Notes: generated by a model not told the origin, from the letters alone. A DNA stretch of 64,000 nt from JAGWBD01 sp965197455 (GCA_965197455.1 OZ240208.1:2108001-2172000), one strand, 5' to 3'; positions 51,223-61,562 are shown, counted from the first letter of the stretch. Program-made: numbers and translations.

Positions 51223-52515
51223 ATGAGCGTTAAGGGAACCTTTGTTATTCTGCTGCTGCTGTCAGGGTTCGCGCTGCCCGCGGCCGCGCAGTTCGGCGCC
51301 TGGACGGCCGAGTATTACAACAACGCGGAACTGGACGGACAGCCCGTGGTGATCCGCAGCGAGGAAAGCCCACGCGGCAGCTGGGGGGAAGGCTCGCCGC
51401 ACACAGGCGTCCCGGCGGACTTCTTCGCCGCGCGCTGGTCGACCAGGGTGTCGCTGGAAGAAGGCACCTACCAGCTGAACGCGCAGGCCGATGATGGCGT
51501 GCGCGTGCTGGTGGATGGCGAAGTGGTCATTGACGAGTGGCGCGCGACCGCTGGCGATCTCTTTCAGCTGGAGCTGCCCCTGACGGCCGGCAGCCACAGG
51601 GTGATCGTGGAGTATCTTGAACAGGAAGGCCGGGCCCACGTGATCTTCAACATGGACCCGCTCCTGCCGCCGCCGCCGCCGGACGCGCCACGCGCGCGCA
51701 TCACGGCGCGCTTCCTGAACATGCGCAACCAGTCCGGCGTGCACGGCGACGTCGTCGAGATCGTCAGCATGAACCAGGTTCTGCCGGTGGTCGGCCGCAA
51801 CGGCCTCGGCACCTGGCTGGAGCTGGCATTTGGCGATGTGCATGCCTGGGTGAACGCGCGCTACGTCGAGGCGGAGAACCTCGGCAGCGTGCAGATCACG
51901 GATGGCAGCCCCGCCCCGGTTACCAGCGTCATCGCCACGGTCACCGCGGGCGTGCTCAATGTGCGCGATCTGCCGGACGTGGACGAGGGCCAGCGGCTAC
52001 TGAAGATCAATCAGGGAGAACGCTACCCGGTGCTGGGGCGCACCCTCGACGAACAGTGGCTGTGGCTGAATGTGAACGGCGTCAACGGCTGGGCGTCCCG
52101 CGAATGGCTGGACGTGCAGCCCGGCCTTGAGACCATTCCCTTTCTCAACCGTGACGCCGTGCTTTCCGATGCCACAATCATCGCGGATTACCTGAACGTG
52201 CGCGACGGGCCCTCCCTTGATGCGCGCATCCTGCATGTCGTCACCGAAGGCGAGGTGTACGCCGTCATCGGCCGCAACGCCGATGGCAGCTGGGTGCAGC
52301 TCAATGTCGAGGGTATCACCGGCTGGGTGAGCGGCGCCTGGATCAATGTCCTGCCCGAGCTGGAAGCGGTGCCCGTGATCGACGACAACCGGGAGACGCC
52401 TGTGGAAGACGAGGCGGCGGCAGAGGAGGAATCCGGCGGCGACGCTGCCCTGCCTGCCGCGCAGGCGGCGGCAGAGGAGGAAGCAGAACCCGAGCCGACC
52501 CCCGCGTCCACCTGA
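51223..52515 (+). CDS. Secreted PA14-like domain protein with three SH3 repeats
   Basis: 430 residues. Signal peptide 1-23 (ending PAAAQ). A PA14-like beta sandwich (about 27-145) begins GAWTAEYYNNAELDG and holds the ARWSTRVSLEEGTYQL and DDGVRVLVDGEVVID blocks typical for a sugar-binding PA14 domain. Then follow three bacterial SH3 domains (about 162-225, 238-305, 325-385), each with a LN-x-R-D/N core. The C-terminus is an acidic/Ala-rich tail (about 395-430). Extracellular binding of peptidoglycan or glycan is likely. GAGGAG precedes the ATG. A strong terminator follows at 52541-52579. Confidence 0.75.
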   Translation: MSVKGTFVILLLLSGFALPAAAQFGAWTAEYYNNAELDGQPVVIRSEESPRGSWGEGSPHTGVPADFFAARWSTRVSLEEGTYQLNAQADDGVRVLVDGEVVIDEWRATAGDLFQLELPLTAGSHRVIVEYLEQEGRAHVIFNMDPLLPPPPPDAPRARITARFLNMRNQSGVHGDVVEIVSMNQVLPVVGRNGLGTWLELAFGDVHAWVNARYVEAENLGSVQITDGSPAPVTSVIATVTAGVLNVRDLPDVDEGQRLLKINQGERYPVLGRTLDEQWLWLNVNGVNGWASREWLDVQPGLETIPFLNRDAVLSDATIIADYLNVRDGPSLDARILHVVTEGEVYAVIGRNADGSWVQLNVEGITGWVSGAWINVLPELEAVPVIDDNRETPVEDEAAAEEESGGDAALPAAQAAAEEEAEPEPTPAST

Positions 52516-52540
52516 GATAGCGACAACATGGCAACAGGAC

Positions 52541-52579
52541 ACACCCCCGGCTGTGCGGACAGCAGCCGGGGGTGTTTTC
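52541..52579 (+). terminator. Terminator after the PA14-SH3 gene
   Basis: ACACCCCCGGCTG and CAGCCGGGGGTGT form a perfect 13-base-pair stem with a 9-base loop, followed by a T-rich run (TTTTCTT). A textbook intrinsic terminator. Confidence 0.85.
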
Positions 52580-52679
52580 TTGCTTCTTGTGGCGTTCCCG
52601 TGATCCAGACGAGCCGTGACGGCAGCAAAAATTATTAAGACCGTTAAGACTAATATCTGTTGCAAATAGTAAAAATGAG

Positions 52680-52685
52680 TATACT
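52680..52685 (+). promoter_or_regulatory. Putative -10 element of the four-SH3 gene
   Basis: TATACT, 38 bases ahead of the ATG at 52723, in an AT-rich stretch just after the terminator. Confidence 0.45.
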
Positions 52686-52722
52686 GCCCGCCCGGCAACG
52701 TGAGCGGAGGGGGAATTTGGTA

Positions 52723-53775
52723 ATGAGACGTTTATTCTGGCTCGCACTACCTGTAGCGTTGCTGCTGGTTGCCCTGACGGGGCCACTGGCTGCCCAGGAG
52801 GAGAGCACGGAGAGCACAGCGGAGGTGGCGACCAGCAGGTTGAACGTACGCGACACGCCCAACTTCTTGCTCGGCCGCGTTCTGACGAAGATCGGCAGGG
52901 GCGAAACCTACCCCGTCGTCGGTCGCAACCTCGAAGGCACCTGGGCCCAACTTGACATTGATGGGACGACCGGCTGGGTCAACGCGCGTTATGTGGATGC
53001 GCCTGGCCTGGACGACGCGCCCTTCAGCGCATCAGCGTCTGCGGCGGGCATCGTTAACGCCCGTGTGCAGATTGGCCAGCTCAATGTGCGCGACTTCCCG
53101 CACCACCAGTTCGGCCTGGTGCTGACGACGGTCTTTAGCAACACGATCTGGTCCGTCACCGGCCGCAACGAGGATGCGAGCTGGGCACAGCTGGACGTCG
53201 GTGGCACGACCGGCTGGGTCAACACACGCTATCTACTGGCGCCCGCGCTGGAGGAAGCAGCCGAAGTGGAAATGTCCGCGGAGGAACTGCCCGTTCACGC
53301 CAGGGTGAGCACCGGCAGGCTCAACGTGCGCCACATCCCGAACTTTCTCGGCGGCGAGGTGGTGTCGAAAATCCGAAGAGGGGACGTCTACCCTGTGCTG
53401 GGGCGCAACTTTGATGCGAGCTGGGCACAACTGGACATCGACGGTACCACCGGCTGGGTCAACGCACGCTACCTCAACTCGCCCAGACTGGAGCTGGCGC
53501 CACTCAGCCTGGATGCCTTCGCCGCGGAGGATGTGCTCTTCGCGCGCGTGGACACCGGCAGGCTCAACGTGCGCGTCAAACCCGTCTATCCCACGGGCCG
53601 TATCATGACGCAACTCCCGCGCGGCCACATCGTCTCCGTGCTGGGACGCGACGGGGACGGCGGCTGGCTGGAGGTCGACTATGATTATGAGGGTGAAGGC
53701 GCCATCGGCTGGATCAACTCGCGCTATCTCTACGCCCCGCGCATGGAAATCGCGCCCGTAACGCTCTACGGCTGA
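52723..53775 (+). CDS. Secreted protein with four SH3 repeats
   Basis: 350 residues. Signal peptide 1-25 (ending LAAQE). Then four bacterial SH3 repeats of about 60-75 residues, each with an R-L-N-V-R core: SRLNVRDTPN, GQLNVRDFPH, GRLNVRHIPN and GRLNVRVKP. Each repeat ends with a TGWVNARY-type block. Between them are short Ala/Glu linkers. Such repeats are thought to bind peptidoglycan stems or other wall peptides. GGAGGGGG precedes the ATG; a strong terminator follows at 53804-53838. Despite its proximity, it is transcribed separately from the PA14 gene. Confidence 0.72.
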   Translation: MRRLFWLALPVALLLVALTGPLAAQEESTESTAEVATSRLNVRDTPNFLLGRVLTKIGRGETYPVVGRNLEGTWAQLDIDGTTGWVNARYVDAPGLDDAPFSASASAAGIVNARVQIGQLNVRDFPHHQFGLVLTTVFSNTIWSVTGRNEDASWAQLDVGGTTGWVNTRYLLAPALEEAAEVEMSAEELPVHARVSTGRLNVRHIPNFLGGEVVSKIRRGDVYPVLGRNFDASWAQLDIDGTTGWVNARYLNSPRLELAPLSLDAFAAEDVLFARVDTGRLNVRVKPVYPTGRIMTQLPRGHIVSVLGRDGDGGWLEVDYDYEGEGAIGWINSRYLYAPRMEIAPVTLYG

Positions 53776-53803
53776 CGCCGACGACGACACCGGAAACAAT
53801 CCG

Positions 53804-53838
53804 GGCGACGGTCACCCAGAGTGGCCGTCGCCTTTTTT
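53804..53838 (+). terminator. Terminator after the four-SH3 gene
   Basis: GGCGACGGTCAC and GTGGCCGTCGCC form a 12-base stem (one non-canonical pair) with a 5-base loop, then TTTTTT. A clear intrinsic terminator. Confidence 0.85.
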
Positions 53839-53918
53839 GTCCGGCGCAGCCCGCGCCGCAGCGCCATATTTTAATGTGATTCTTTGTATTCTGCCTGCAC
53901 AGGCTGCCTGGCCATTGT

Positions 53919-53924
53919 TATACT
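53919..53924 (+). promoter_or_regulatory. Putative -10 element of the Gld-like ABC operon
   Basis: TATACT, 74 bases ahead of the ATG at 53998. The longer distance leaves room for a leader. Confidence 0.4.
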
Positions 53925-53997
53925 GACCGCCCGCGGCCGGGTCGATGGCGACCTGTCGCAGCGTATTTTGCTGCGGAGCGCGGTTAAGGAAAACGCC

Positions 53998-54973
<976 letters not shown>

Positions 54974-54981
<8 letters not shown>

Positions 54982-55732
54982 CACTCTGGCCGTGTTCCGC
55001 CGCGAACTGGCCCTCTATTTTCGTTCACCGGTGGCCTACGCCATCGCCTTTGCGCTGCTGCTCTTCCTGGGCGTACTCTTCAACGGCTTCATCGCCCAGG
55101 CCAACGCGGCGCTCTCCTTCGGCAGCGGCATCCCGGCCGACGCCGGCTTCGCGCCCAACCTGCTGACCTTCCTCATGTTCCTCATCGCGCCCCTGCTGAC
55201 CATGCGTCTGCTGGCCGAGGAAAGCCGCGAGGGCACGCTGGAAGTGTTGATGACGCTGCCGCTGCACGAGAGCAGCTTCATCATCGGCAAGTTCCTCGCC
55301 GCCTGGGCCTACTACACGGTGCTGCTGCTGCTCGCGCTCGTCTTCTACATCCTGCAAACCTTCGTCGGTGCGCCGGACCCGGGCGTGGCCCTGGGCGCCT
55401 ATGGCGGCGCCTGGCTCTACGGCGGCGCCGTGCTGGCCATCACCATGATCTGGTCAGCCGTGACCGAGGACCAGATTGTCGCGGCCTTCCTCGGCTCGGC
55501 CACCATCCTCGTGCTGTATCTGGCGGAGATCGCTGCCATCTGGATCGCCGGCCAGGGCAGTTCCAGCATCGTGGCCGACTTCGTGCGCGAGCTGGGGCTG
55601 CAGGCCCACTTTTCCGTCACCCTGGCGCAGGGTGTGGTGCGCGCCGAGGACATTGCCTACTTCATCTTCGTCATCATTGGCGCCCTCTTCATCACCACCC
55701 GTCTGGTCGAAACGCGTCGCTGGAGAGCCTGA
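54974..55732 (+). CDS. ABC-2 permease, GldF-like
   Basis: 252 residues with six membrane segments. The N-terminal FRRELALYFRSPVAYAIA block, the loop with RLLAEESREGTLEVLMTLPL (the GldF coupling loop) and the final LVETRRW fit GldF-like permeases. It begins inside the ATPase gene (overlap 54974-54981). It partners with the ATPase and with the substrate-domain protein GldG-like encoded next, 2 bases downstream. Confidence 0.78.
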
Positions 55733-55734
55733 GC

Positions 55735-57414
55735 ATGCAAGACATCCATTCTGACGATCAGCCCTTTCTGCCGCCGCGCAGCCTGCTGGGCCTGGCCCTG
55801 GCCGGCGCGCTGGTGGCGCTCATCGCCTTCGCCATGGGCGCCGCTGCCGTGGTCGCCTGGGGCGCGCTGGGCATCGCGCTGCTCGCACTGGCGGGCTGGG
55901 CCATCACGGCGCCGCAGCAGGCCCGCGCCGTGCTCACCGGGCGTACGCTGCGCTTCGGCGGCACCAGTGTGCTGGTCACCCTGGTCGTGCTGGCCGCCCT
56001 CGTCGCAGCCTACACCTTCATCCGCCAGGCGGACCTCAGCGTCACTTTGAGCGAGGCTAACGAGTTCGCGCTTTCGGCCGAGGGCCACAGCGCCATCGCC
56101 GCCATCGGCGCCGATCCCACGCTGCCACAGGTGCACGTCACCACCTTCATCAGCGCCTCGCAGGCCGGCTTCCGTGACCGCCTTGAACTGTTGATGGCGG
56201 AATACGAGGACGTCAGCCAGGGCAAGGTGCGCAACGAATTCGTCGACCTCGACCGCAACCCCCTGCGCGCCGAACAGCTGGGCGCCACCAACCCCAACCA
56301 GCTCTATGTCACGCGCCTCAACGCGGAGGGCGAGCCGGACTACGAGGAGGGGGAGTTGCTGCGCTTTTTCAGCCAGGACGCGCTCACCAACGCCATCCTC
56401 AGGAACGCCGTCGCCGGGGACTTCCGCACCTGGTTCATCGAGGTGGAGGACGGCCCGGGCATGAACGCTTCCGGTCCGGAGGGTCTCTCCACCCTCAGCC
56501 TGGGGCTGGAGCAGCAGCTGGACTGGACCAACCGCGCGGTGCCGCTGCTGGACTTCACCGCGCCGGGCAGCACGCTGCGCCTGAACGACCCGGCCATTGA
56601 TGGCGAAATCATGATTATCGCCGGCGGCAGCCAGCCGTTTTCCGCGCCCGAACTGGAGGTGCTGACCGACTACCTGGCCGGCGGTGGCAAGCTGATCCTG
56701 CTGGCCGCGCCTGGCCTGGAGACCGGCAGCGCGCCGCTCGCCGCAGACGAGGCGCTCGGCAACTGGCTCCTTGACAACTTCGGCCTGCGCTTCCGCAATG
56801 ATATGGTGCTGGATCAGAACCAGGCGTTCCAGTCGCCGCTCTACCCGGTCAGCACGGAACTCGATTCCGGCCACAGCATCACGCAGCCCTACGCCAGACG
56901 CTCCGCGCTGATCTTCGAGGCGCCGCACAGCATCGAGATTGCTGAGAGCCCGCCGCCACAGGTCAGCGTAACGGCGCTCGCCTCCTCCTCGGCCGACTCC
57001 TACAGCAAGACGGACTTCAGTGCCATCATGGAAGGCGTGCTCGAGCCTGATGCGGAGAGTCTGACGGGGCCACTGGTGCTGGCCGCCGCCGCCGAAAACA
57101 GCGAGACCGGCGCGCGGGTGGTGCTCTTCGGCAGCACCTCACTGCTCGCCAACGCCTTCAACAACATCAACGGCGTAGCCAACTTCGACGTAGCGGTAGA
57201 CAGCCTCTTCTGGGCCACGGACTTCCAGGACTGGTTCTCGCAGGTCAACATCCAGAGCGCCGAGCGACCGCAGGACGCGCCCATCTTCGCCGATGCGCAG
57301 AGCGTCGCCCTGATCAACGTCATCACGTCCCTGCTGCTGCCCTTCGGCATACTGGCGCTTGGGGCGCTGGTCTGGCTGAACAACCGCGAAAGCGCGCCGC
57401 AGGGAGGGCAGTGA
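55735..57414 (+). CDS. GldG-like ABC accessory protein
   Basis: 559 residues. Two N-terminal membrane segments (about 18-38 and 45-60), a third at about 80-100, then a large extracytoplasmic alpha/beta domain (about 115-520, ABC_transp_aux, DUF4350-like) with VTTFISASQAGFRDRLELLM and IAGGSQPFSAPELEVL, and a final membrane segment (about 525-550). It is the partner of GldF in Gld-type exporters, thought to engage substrate outside the membrane. The next gene starts 3 bases later. The role here is inferred from operon organisation. Confidence 0.75.
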   Translation: MQDIHSDDQPFLPPRSLLGLALAGALVALIAFAMGAAAVVAWGALGIALLALAGWAITAPQQARAVLTGRTLRFGGTSVLVTLVVLAALVAAYTFIRQADLSVTLSEANEFALSAEGHSAIAAIGADPTLPQVHVTTFISASQAGFRDRLELLMAEYEDVSQGKVRNEFVDLDRNPLRAEQLGATNPNQLYVTRLNAEGEPDYEEGELLRFFSQDALTNAILRNAVAGDFRTWFIEVEDGPGMNASGPEGLSTLSLGLEQQLDWTNRAVPLLDFTAPGSTLRLNDPAIDGEIMIIAGGSQPFSAPELEVLTDYLAGGGKLILLAAPGLETGSAPLAADEALGNWLLDNFGLRFRNDMVLDQNQAFQSPLYPVSTELDSGHSITQPYARRSALIFEAPHSIEIAESPPPQVSVTALASSSADSYSKTDFSAIMEGVLEPDAESLTGPLVLAAAAENSETGARVVLFGSTSLLANAFNNINGVANFDVAVDSLFWATDFQDWFSQVNIQSAERPQDAPIFADAQSVALINVITSLLLPFGILALGALVWLNNRESAPQGGQ

Positions 57415-57417
57415 GCC

Positions 57418-58170
57418 ATGCGTCTCAGCCGGAACACCCTGCTGCTGCTGCTGGTCAGCGCGCTCGTCATCGCCGCTGTGCTGTTCCTCAACCGCGACGA
57501 GGCGCAGGAGCCGACCGTCGTCACCCCCGTCGTTAATGACGAGGGCGGCCCACTGCTGCCCGGACTGGCGGAGGAGGATGTGGTCAGCGTGGCGCTGCGG
57601 GACAACGCCAGCGGCAGCTACATCCAGCTGACACGCACAGGCGAGGGCTGGGCCGTCAGCGGCCCGGCGGACGAGGGCCTGCGCACGGTCGACCAGGCGG
57701 CAGCGCAGCTGGCCGTCAACAACCTGCTGGAGCTGGCCGTCAACAGCAGCTTCGAAATCGATGAGCTGGAGGCCTTCGGCCTGGACGCGCCCGCCTTCAC
57801 CCTCGAGCTTGACCGCGGCGAGGGCCCGCTTGAGGTCATTTTCGTCGGCAAGCAAAACCCGCAGGGCACGCGCCACTACGTCATGACGCGCCAACTGGAC
57901 GTCGCGGCCGGGGCCGCGCCCGACCTGGCGCAGGGCACGCTGGTGCAGCTGGTGAACAGCAGCGGCATGGAGCGCGTCACCCGGGTGATTGACGATCCGC
58001 CCTGGGAAGCGCTGCCGACCACGACACCCCTGCCCAGCGCCACGCTCAACCCCCTCAGCGAGGTTGAGATGGCGACGGCCAGCGCCGCGGCCCAGGCCAC
58101 CTCCACCGCGGAGCTCGGCGCCGTGCTGGCCACCCTGACCGCCGTGGCGACGCCGGAAGCCGACGGCTAA
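57418..58170 (+). CDS. DUF4340-like secreted protein
   Basis: 250 residues. An N-terminal membrane anchor (about 6-24) leads to a beta-rich domain with the DUF4340 pattern: LTRTGEGWAVSGPADEGLRT, LELAVNSSFEIDELEAFGL and KQNPQGTRHYVMTRQL. DUF4340 proteins are commonly encoded beside GldA-F-G type ABC transporters, as here (the gap is 3 bases). Their function is unknown but the linkage suggests a joint task. The C-terminus is a Thr/Ala-rich low-complexity tail. It is the last gene of the operon and is convergent with the DinB cluster. Confidence 0.75.
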   Translation: MRLSRNTLLLLLVSALVIAAVLFLNRDEAQEPTVVTPVVNDEGGPLLPGLAEEDVVSVALRDNASGSYIQLTRTGEGWAVSGPADEGLRTVDQAAAQLAVNNLLELAVNSSFEIDELEAFGLDAPAFTLELDRGEGPLEVIFVGKQNPQGTRHYVMTRQLDVAAGAAPDLAQGTLVQLVNSSGMERVTRVIDDPPWEALPTTTPLPSATLNPLSEVEMATASAAAQATSTAELGAVLATLTAVATPEADG

Positions 58171-58182
58171 AACGTCAGCGCG

Positions 58183-58695
58183 TCAGCCGGGCGAACGCCA
58201 GAACGCCCCGGACAAGGGACCGGGGAACTCCGGCAGGGGATGCTGCGAGTCGCCGGCCAGCAGCTGTCGGGCAGCCATGGCCTCGCCCAGGTGATACCAG
58301 TAATGGTAAATCACATGCAGCAGGCTGGAGCCAATGTTCTCCACCTGTTCCCTGTCCCCCGGCAGGTATTCTTCCATTTGCGCTGCCGTCAACGAGTCCA
58401 GCCAGGGGTCGGACGCCCGGGTGATCTGGTGCCAGGCATCCCACATCTCGTCCAGCGGCGGCGCGCTGGCTGGCTGGCCATAGCCGTAAGCATGTACCTG
58501 CGGCACGGGGCCGTCCTGCTGCTGCCCTTCTACGAACCATAAGTACTGCTCGTGGCTGGCCAGATGGCCGATCATCCAGCCGATCGGGTTGATGCGCCCG
58601 TGGCGCTGCAGGCCTTCTTCTGCAGTGACATCCGTCAACCCGCGTTGCCAGTGACTGCGCGTGAAGCGCAACTGTTCAACGAGCACATGTGCCAT
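58183..58695 (-). CDS. DinB-family protein, copy 1
   Basis: 170 residues of the DinB/YfiT four-helix bundle. Metal ligand candidates: His44 and His48 (MIGHLASHEQ) and the helix YHYWYHLGEA near 132-141. Such proteins are metal-dependent thiol S-transferases or have unknown hydrolytic functions. GGGAGGAAG precedes the ATG, and TACACT at 58739-58744 (reverse) may be its -10. It is nearly identical to copy 2 outside residues about 45-78 and the C-terminal end. It is the most downstream of three tandem copies on the reverse strand. Confidence 0.8.
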   Translation of the reverse strand: MAHVLVEQLRFTRSHWQRGLTDVTAEEGLQRHGRINPIGWMIGHLASHEQYLWFVEGQQQDGPVPQVHAYGYGQPASAPPLDEMWDAWHQITRASDPWLDSLTAAQMEEYLPGDREQVENIGSSLLHVIYHYWYHLGEAMAARQLLAGDSQHPLPEFPGPLSGAFWRSPG

Positions 58696-58852
58696 GTCTT
58701 CCTCCCTGCATCCTCAAGGCTATCCTCGCCCTCCATCAAGTGTAAATCATCCGCTCCGCAGGCGCCCCAACCCGCTGCCAGACAGCGCCAGGGCCGCAGG
58801 TCTGCAGCCGGGCACGCCTTTCGTCATACTGTGCCGGCTGAACGACAGCGGG
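58696..58852 (-). repeat. Duplicated intergenic segment, copy 1 of the DinB cluster
   Basis: The 157 bases between DinB copies 1 and 2 are almost the same as 59363-59519, between copies 2 and 3, shifted by 667 bases. The segment includes the ribosome binding site and the TACACT element. Confidence 0.85.
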
Positions 58853-59362
58853 TCAGTCCGGATGCCAGGGCGTTTCGTCGATGGGGCCGGGGAACTCCGG
58901 CAGGGGATGCTGCGAGTCGCCGGCCAGCAACTGTCGGGCAGCCATGGCCTCGCCCAGGTGATACCAGTAGTGGTAAATCACATGCAGTAGACTCGAGCCA
59001 ATGTTCTCCACCTGTTCCCTGTCCCCGGGCAGATATTCTTCCATCTGCGCTGCCGTCAGCGAGTCCAGCCAGGGGTCGGACGCCCGGGTGATATGGTGCC
59101 AGGCATCCCACATCTCATCCAGCGGCGGCGCGCTGGCTGGCTCGCCGGAGGCCAAAGCGTCCACCAACGGCATGGGGGCGGCCTGCTGCTGCCCCAGTAC
59201 GAACCAGCAGAACTGCTCGTGATCGGCCATATGGCCAATCATCCAGCCGATTGGGTTGATGCGCCCGTGGCGCTGCAGGCCTTCCCCTGCAGTGACATCC
59301 GTCAATCCACGTTGCCAGTGACTGCGCGTGAAGCGCAACTGTTCAACGAGCACGTGTGCCAT
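58853..59362 (-). CDS. DinB-family protein, copy 2
   Basis: 169 residues. It shares residues 1-43 and about 79-158 with copy 1 almost without change, including the GRINPIGWMIGH block and HVIYHYWYHLGEAMAARQLL. Between them the segment MADHEQFCWFVLGQQQ onward differs from copy 1 in most positions. The C-terminus (DETPWHPD) is like copy 3 rather than copy 1. The start and ribosome binding site are identical to copy 1. A recent duplication with local divergence is the simplest reading. Confidence 0.8.
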   Translation of the reverse strand: MAHVLVEQLRFTRSHWQRGLTDVTAGEGLQRHGRINPIGWMIGHMADHEQFCWFVLGQQQAAPMPLVDALASGEPASAPPLDEMWDAWHHITRASDPWLDSLTAAQMEEYLPGDREQVENIGSSLLHVIYHYWYHLGEAMAARQLLAGDSQHPLPEFPGPIDETPWHPD

Positions 59363-59519
59363 GTCTTCCTCCCTGCATCCTCAAGGCTATCCTCGCCCTC
59401 CATAAAGTGTAAATCATCCGCTCCGCAGGCGCCCCAACCCGCTGCCAGACAGCGCCAGGGCCGCAGGTCTGCAGCCGGGCACGCCTTTCGTCCTATTGTG
59501 CCGGCTGCACGACAGCGGG
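59363..59519 (-). repeat. Duplicated intergenic segment, copy 2 of the DinB cluster
   Basis: Nearly identical to 58696-58852; the TACACT element is at 59406-59411. Differences by eye are limited to a few bases. Confidence 0.85.
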
Positions 59520-60026
59520 TCAGTCCGGACGCCAGGGCGTTTCGTCGATGGGGCCGATGAACTCCGGCAGCGGGTGCTGCGAGTCGCCAGCCAGCAGCTG
59601 ACGCACCGCCAGCGCCTCGCCGAGGTGGAACCAGTAATGGTAGTTCAGGCGCAACAGGCGGGTGCCGACATTCTCGCGGCGGGCCACATCCTTGACCAGG
59701 AACTCTGCCAGTTGCGCAGGCGTGAGCGCATCAAGCCAGGGGTCCGCCGTCGTCGTGATGTGGTGCCAGGCAGCCCAGACCTCGTCCAGCGGGGGTTCGC
59801 TGGCGGGCTTGCCGTTGCCGAAGGCCGCCAGCTCCGGCAGCAAGGTCTGCTGCTGTGCCATGCGGAACCAGTAGAACTGTTCATGCCAGGCCAGATGGCC
59901 GATCATCCAGCTGATTGAGTTGATGCGCCCGTGACGCCGACGCGCCTCTGCCGCATCGACATCCTTCAGACCACGATGCCAGTCGCTGCGCGTGAAACGC
60001 AGCTGCTCGACGAGCATGTGTGCCAT
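59520..60026 (-). CDS. DinB-family protein, copy 3
   Basis: 168 residues, the most divergent of the three. It keeps the DinB blocks ISWMIGHLAWHEQFYWF (His candidates) and NYHYWFHLGEALAVRQLLAG and the C-terminus of copy 2. The upstream flank differs from the other copies, with its own GGGGGAAGG ribosome binding site. It is probably the ancestral gene, since the other two and their spacers are derived from a 667-base tandem unit. It lies 45 bases after the histidine kinase end on the opposite side. Confidence 0.78.
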   Translation of the reverse strand: MAHMLVEQLRFTRSDWHRGLKDVDAAEARRRHGRINSISWMIGHLAWHEQFYWFRMAQQQTLLPELAAFGNGKPASEPPLDEVWAAWHHITTTADPWLDALTPAQLAEFLVKDVARRENVGTRLLRLNYHYWFHLGEALAVRQLLAGDSQHPLPEFIGPIDETPWRPD

Positions 60027-60071
60027 ACCCTTCCCCCCTGTTTGCTCTGGCTACGGTTTGCTCCCTGCCTG

Positions 60072-61562
60072 CTACTGCGCTTCTTCCGCATTGCGACGCC
60101 TGTGCCCCCAGGCCAGACGCAGGCGCGCGCTGCGGCCCGGGGATCTGCTCTCCGCAACTGTCGGTGGCTCCTGCGCCAGCGGGATGCGCACGCGGAAGGT
60201 GGTGCCCACGCCCGTTTCACTGACCAGGTCGATGCTGCCGCGATGTGCGTCCACAATCCATTTCACGATCGAGAGGCCGAGGCCAGCGTCCTGGCCGCTT
60301 TGCTGCGCGCGCCGCCGCGAGGGATCCGCCTGCCAGAAGCGGTCGAAAATACGCTGCCGGTCTTCGGCTTCAATGCCGATGCCGCTGTCTGCCACTTCAA
60401 GCACGGCATCCACACCGTCGCGGTAAAGACCCAGCGTGATCCGGCCGCCGTCAGGCGTGAACTTGATCGCGTTTTCCAGCAGGTTGAGCAGGAGCTGCTT
60501 GATACGATCCGCGTTGCCATTGGCGCGCAGGGGCTCGATGCGGCGCAGTTCGACGTCCAGCTCGCGCTGCCCGGCCAGCAGCTGCGCCTCACGGCTGGCC
60601 TCCAGCAAAATCGTGTCCAGATCGAGCGGCTCCAGCTCCAGGCTCTGGCCGCCATAATCCGCGCGCGCCAGCAGCAACAAATCATCGACCATGCGCGCCA
60701 TGCGCCCGGTCTCGCCCTCAATGGCTGCCAACGATTGCTCGTCCATACCGTAGCGACGAATGAGGTCGAGGTTGCCACGGATGGCGGTCAGCGGGGTGCG
60801 CAGTTCGTGCGAGACATCGGCGACGAAGCGCTGCTGTACGCTGAAGAGCCCCTGCAGACGCGCCATCATCTCGTTGAAGACCGAGACGAGTCGCCCCAGG
60901 TCGTCGCGCGGGCCGCGCCATGCCAGGCGCGTATCGAGGTCATCCGTGCGCGCGATGGAGGCCGCCGCCGCCGTGATGCGGCTGATGGGCCGCAGCGCGC
61001 GCTGCGCGAGCCACAGGCCGCCGGCGATCGAGGCCAGCACAGCCAGGCCACCGCCCAGCCCCATGACGAGGATCATGTAGCGGCGCGTCTCATGTACGGA
61101 TTGCAGCGACATGACCAGCTGCACGTTGGCCAGCAGCTCGCCGCCCGCGATCATCGGGCTGGTCAGCACGCGCATCGCGTAGCCGTCCAGCATGACGTTG
61201 GCGTAGTCCGGCTCTTCCGCGCCCAGCGCGCTCTCGTTCAGCGGCAGCTCCCAGGTGGCGATGTTGTTGGAGGAGGCTTCCAGTTGCGGCGGTTCACGGT
61301 CGACGGACCACACCTGTACGCCGACGCCGGGGAAGCTGAAGATGTCAAGGCGCGGCAGCACGATCACGCGGCGCGTGCCCTCTTGCGAGAGGGACAGGCC
61401 GCGGCTGTTGTTGATCACCAGCGTGGCCGTCTCCTGCAGCAGGCGGTCAACATTTTGCAGCAGGGCGCTGTCCAGCACCGTGAAGACAAGGACGCCGAAG
61501 ACCACGATGAAGATGGCCAGCAGGCCGGAGAAGTAGAGGATGAGGCGCTTGCGAAAGGTCAT
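60072..61562 (-). CDS. Sensor histidine kinase, OmpR-system type
   Basis: 496 residues. A membrane segment (about 8-32), an extracytoplasmic sensor region of about 125 residues and a second segment (about 158-182) lead to a HAMP domain (about 185-240). HisKA follows with the phospho-accepting His in VADVSHELRTPLTAIRG. The catalytic ATPase domain has NLLENAIKFTPDGG (N-box), DSGIGIE (G1), IFDRFWQ (F-box) and GLGLSIVKWI (G2). It senses an unknown signal and phosphorylates the response regulator encoded upstream, 11 bases away. Confidence 0.9.
   Translation of the reverse strand: MTFRKRLILYFSGLLAIFIVVFGVLVFTVLDSALLQNVDRLLQETATLVINNSRGLSLSQEGTRRVIVLPRLDIFSFPGVGVQVWSVDREPPQLEASSNNIATWELPLNESALGAEEPDYANVMLDGYAMRVLTSPMIAGGELLANVQLVMSLQSVHETRRYMILVMGLGGGLAVLASIAGGLWLAQRALRPISRITAAAASIARTDDLDTRLAWRGPRDDLGRLVSVFNEMMARLQGLFSVQQRFVADVSHELRTPLTAIRGNLDLIRRYGMDEQSLAAIEGETGRMARMVDDLLLLARADYGGQSLELEPLDLDTILLEASREAQLLAGQRELDVELRRIEPLRANGNADRIKQLLLNLLENAIKFTPDGGRITLGLYRDGVDAVLEVADSGIGIEAEDRQRIFDRFWQADPSRRRAQQSGQDAGLGLSIVKWIVDAHRGSIDLVSETGVGTTFRVRIPLAQEPPTVAESRSPGRSARLRLAWGHRRRNAEEAQ

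Noticed and set aside
58183..60026. The DinB triplet as a CRISPR-like or transposon repeat
   Set aside because: The repeats are 667-base units containing one full gene and its spacer each, without terminal inverted repeats or target-site duplications, so tandem gene duplication explains them.
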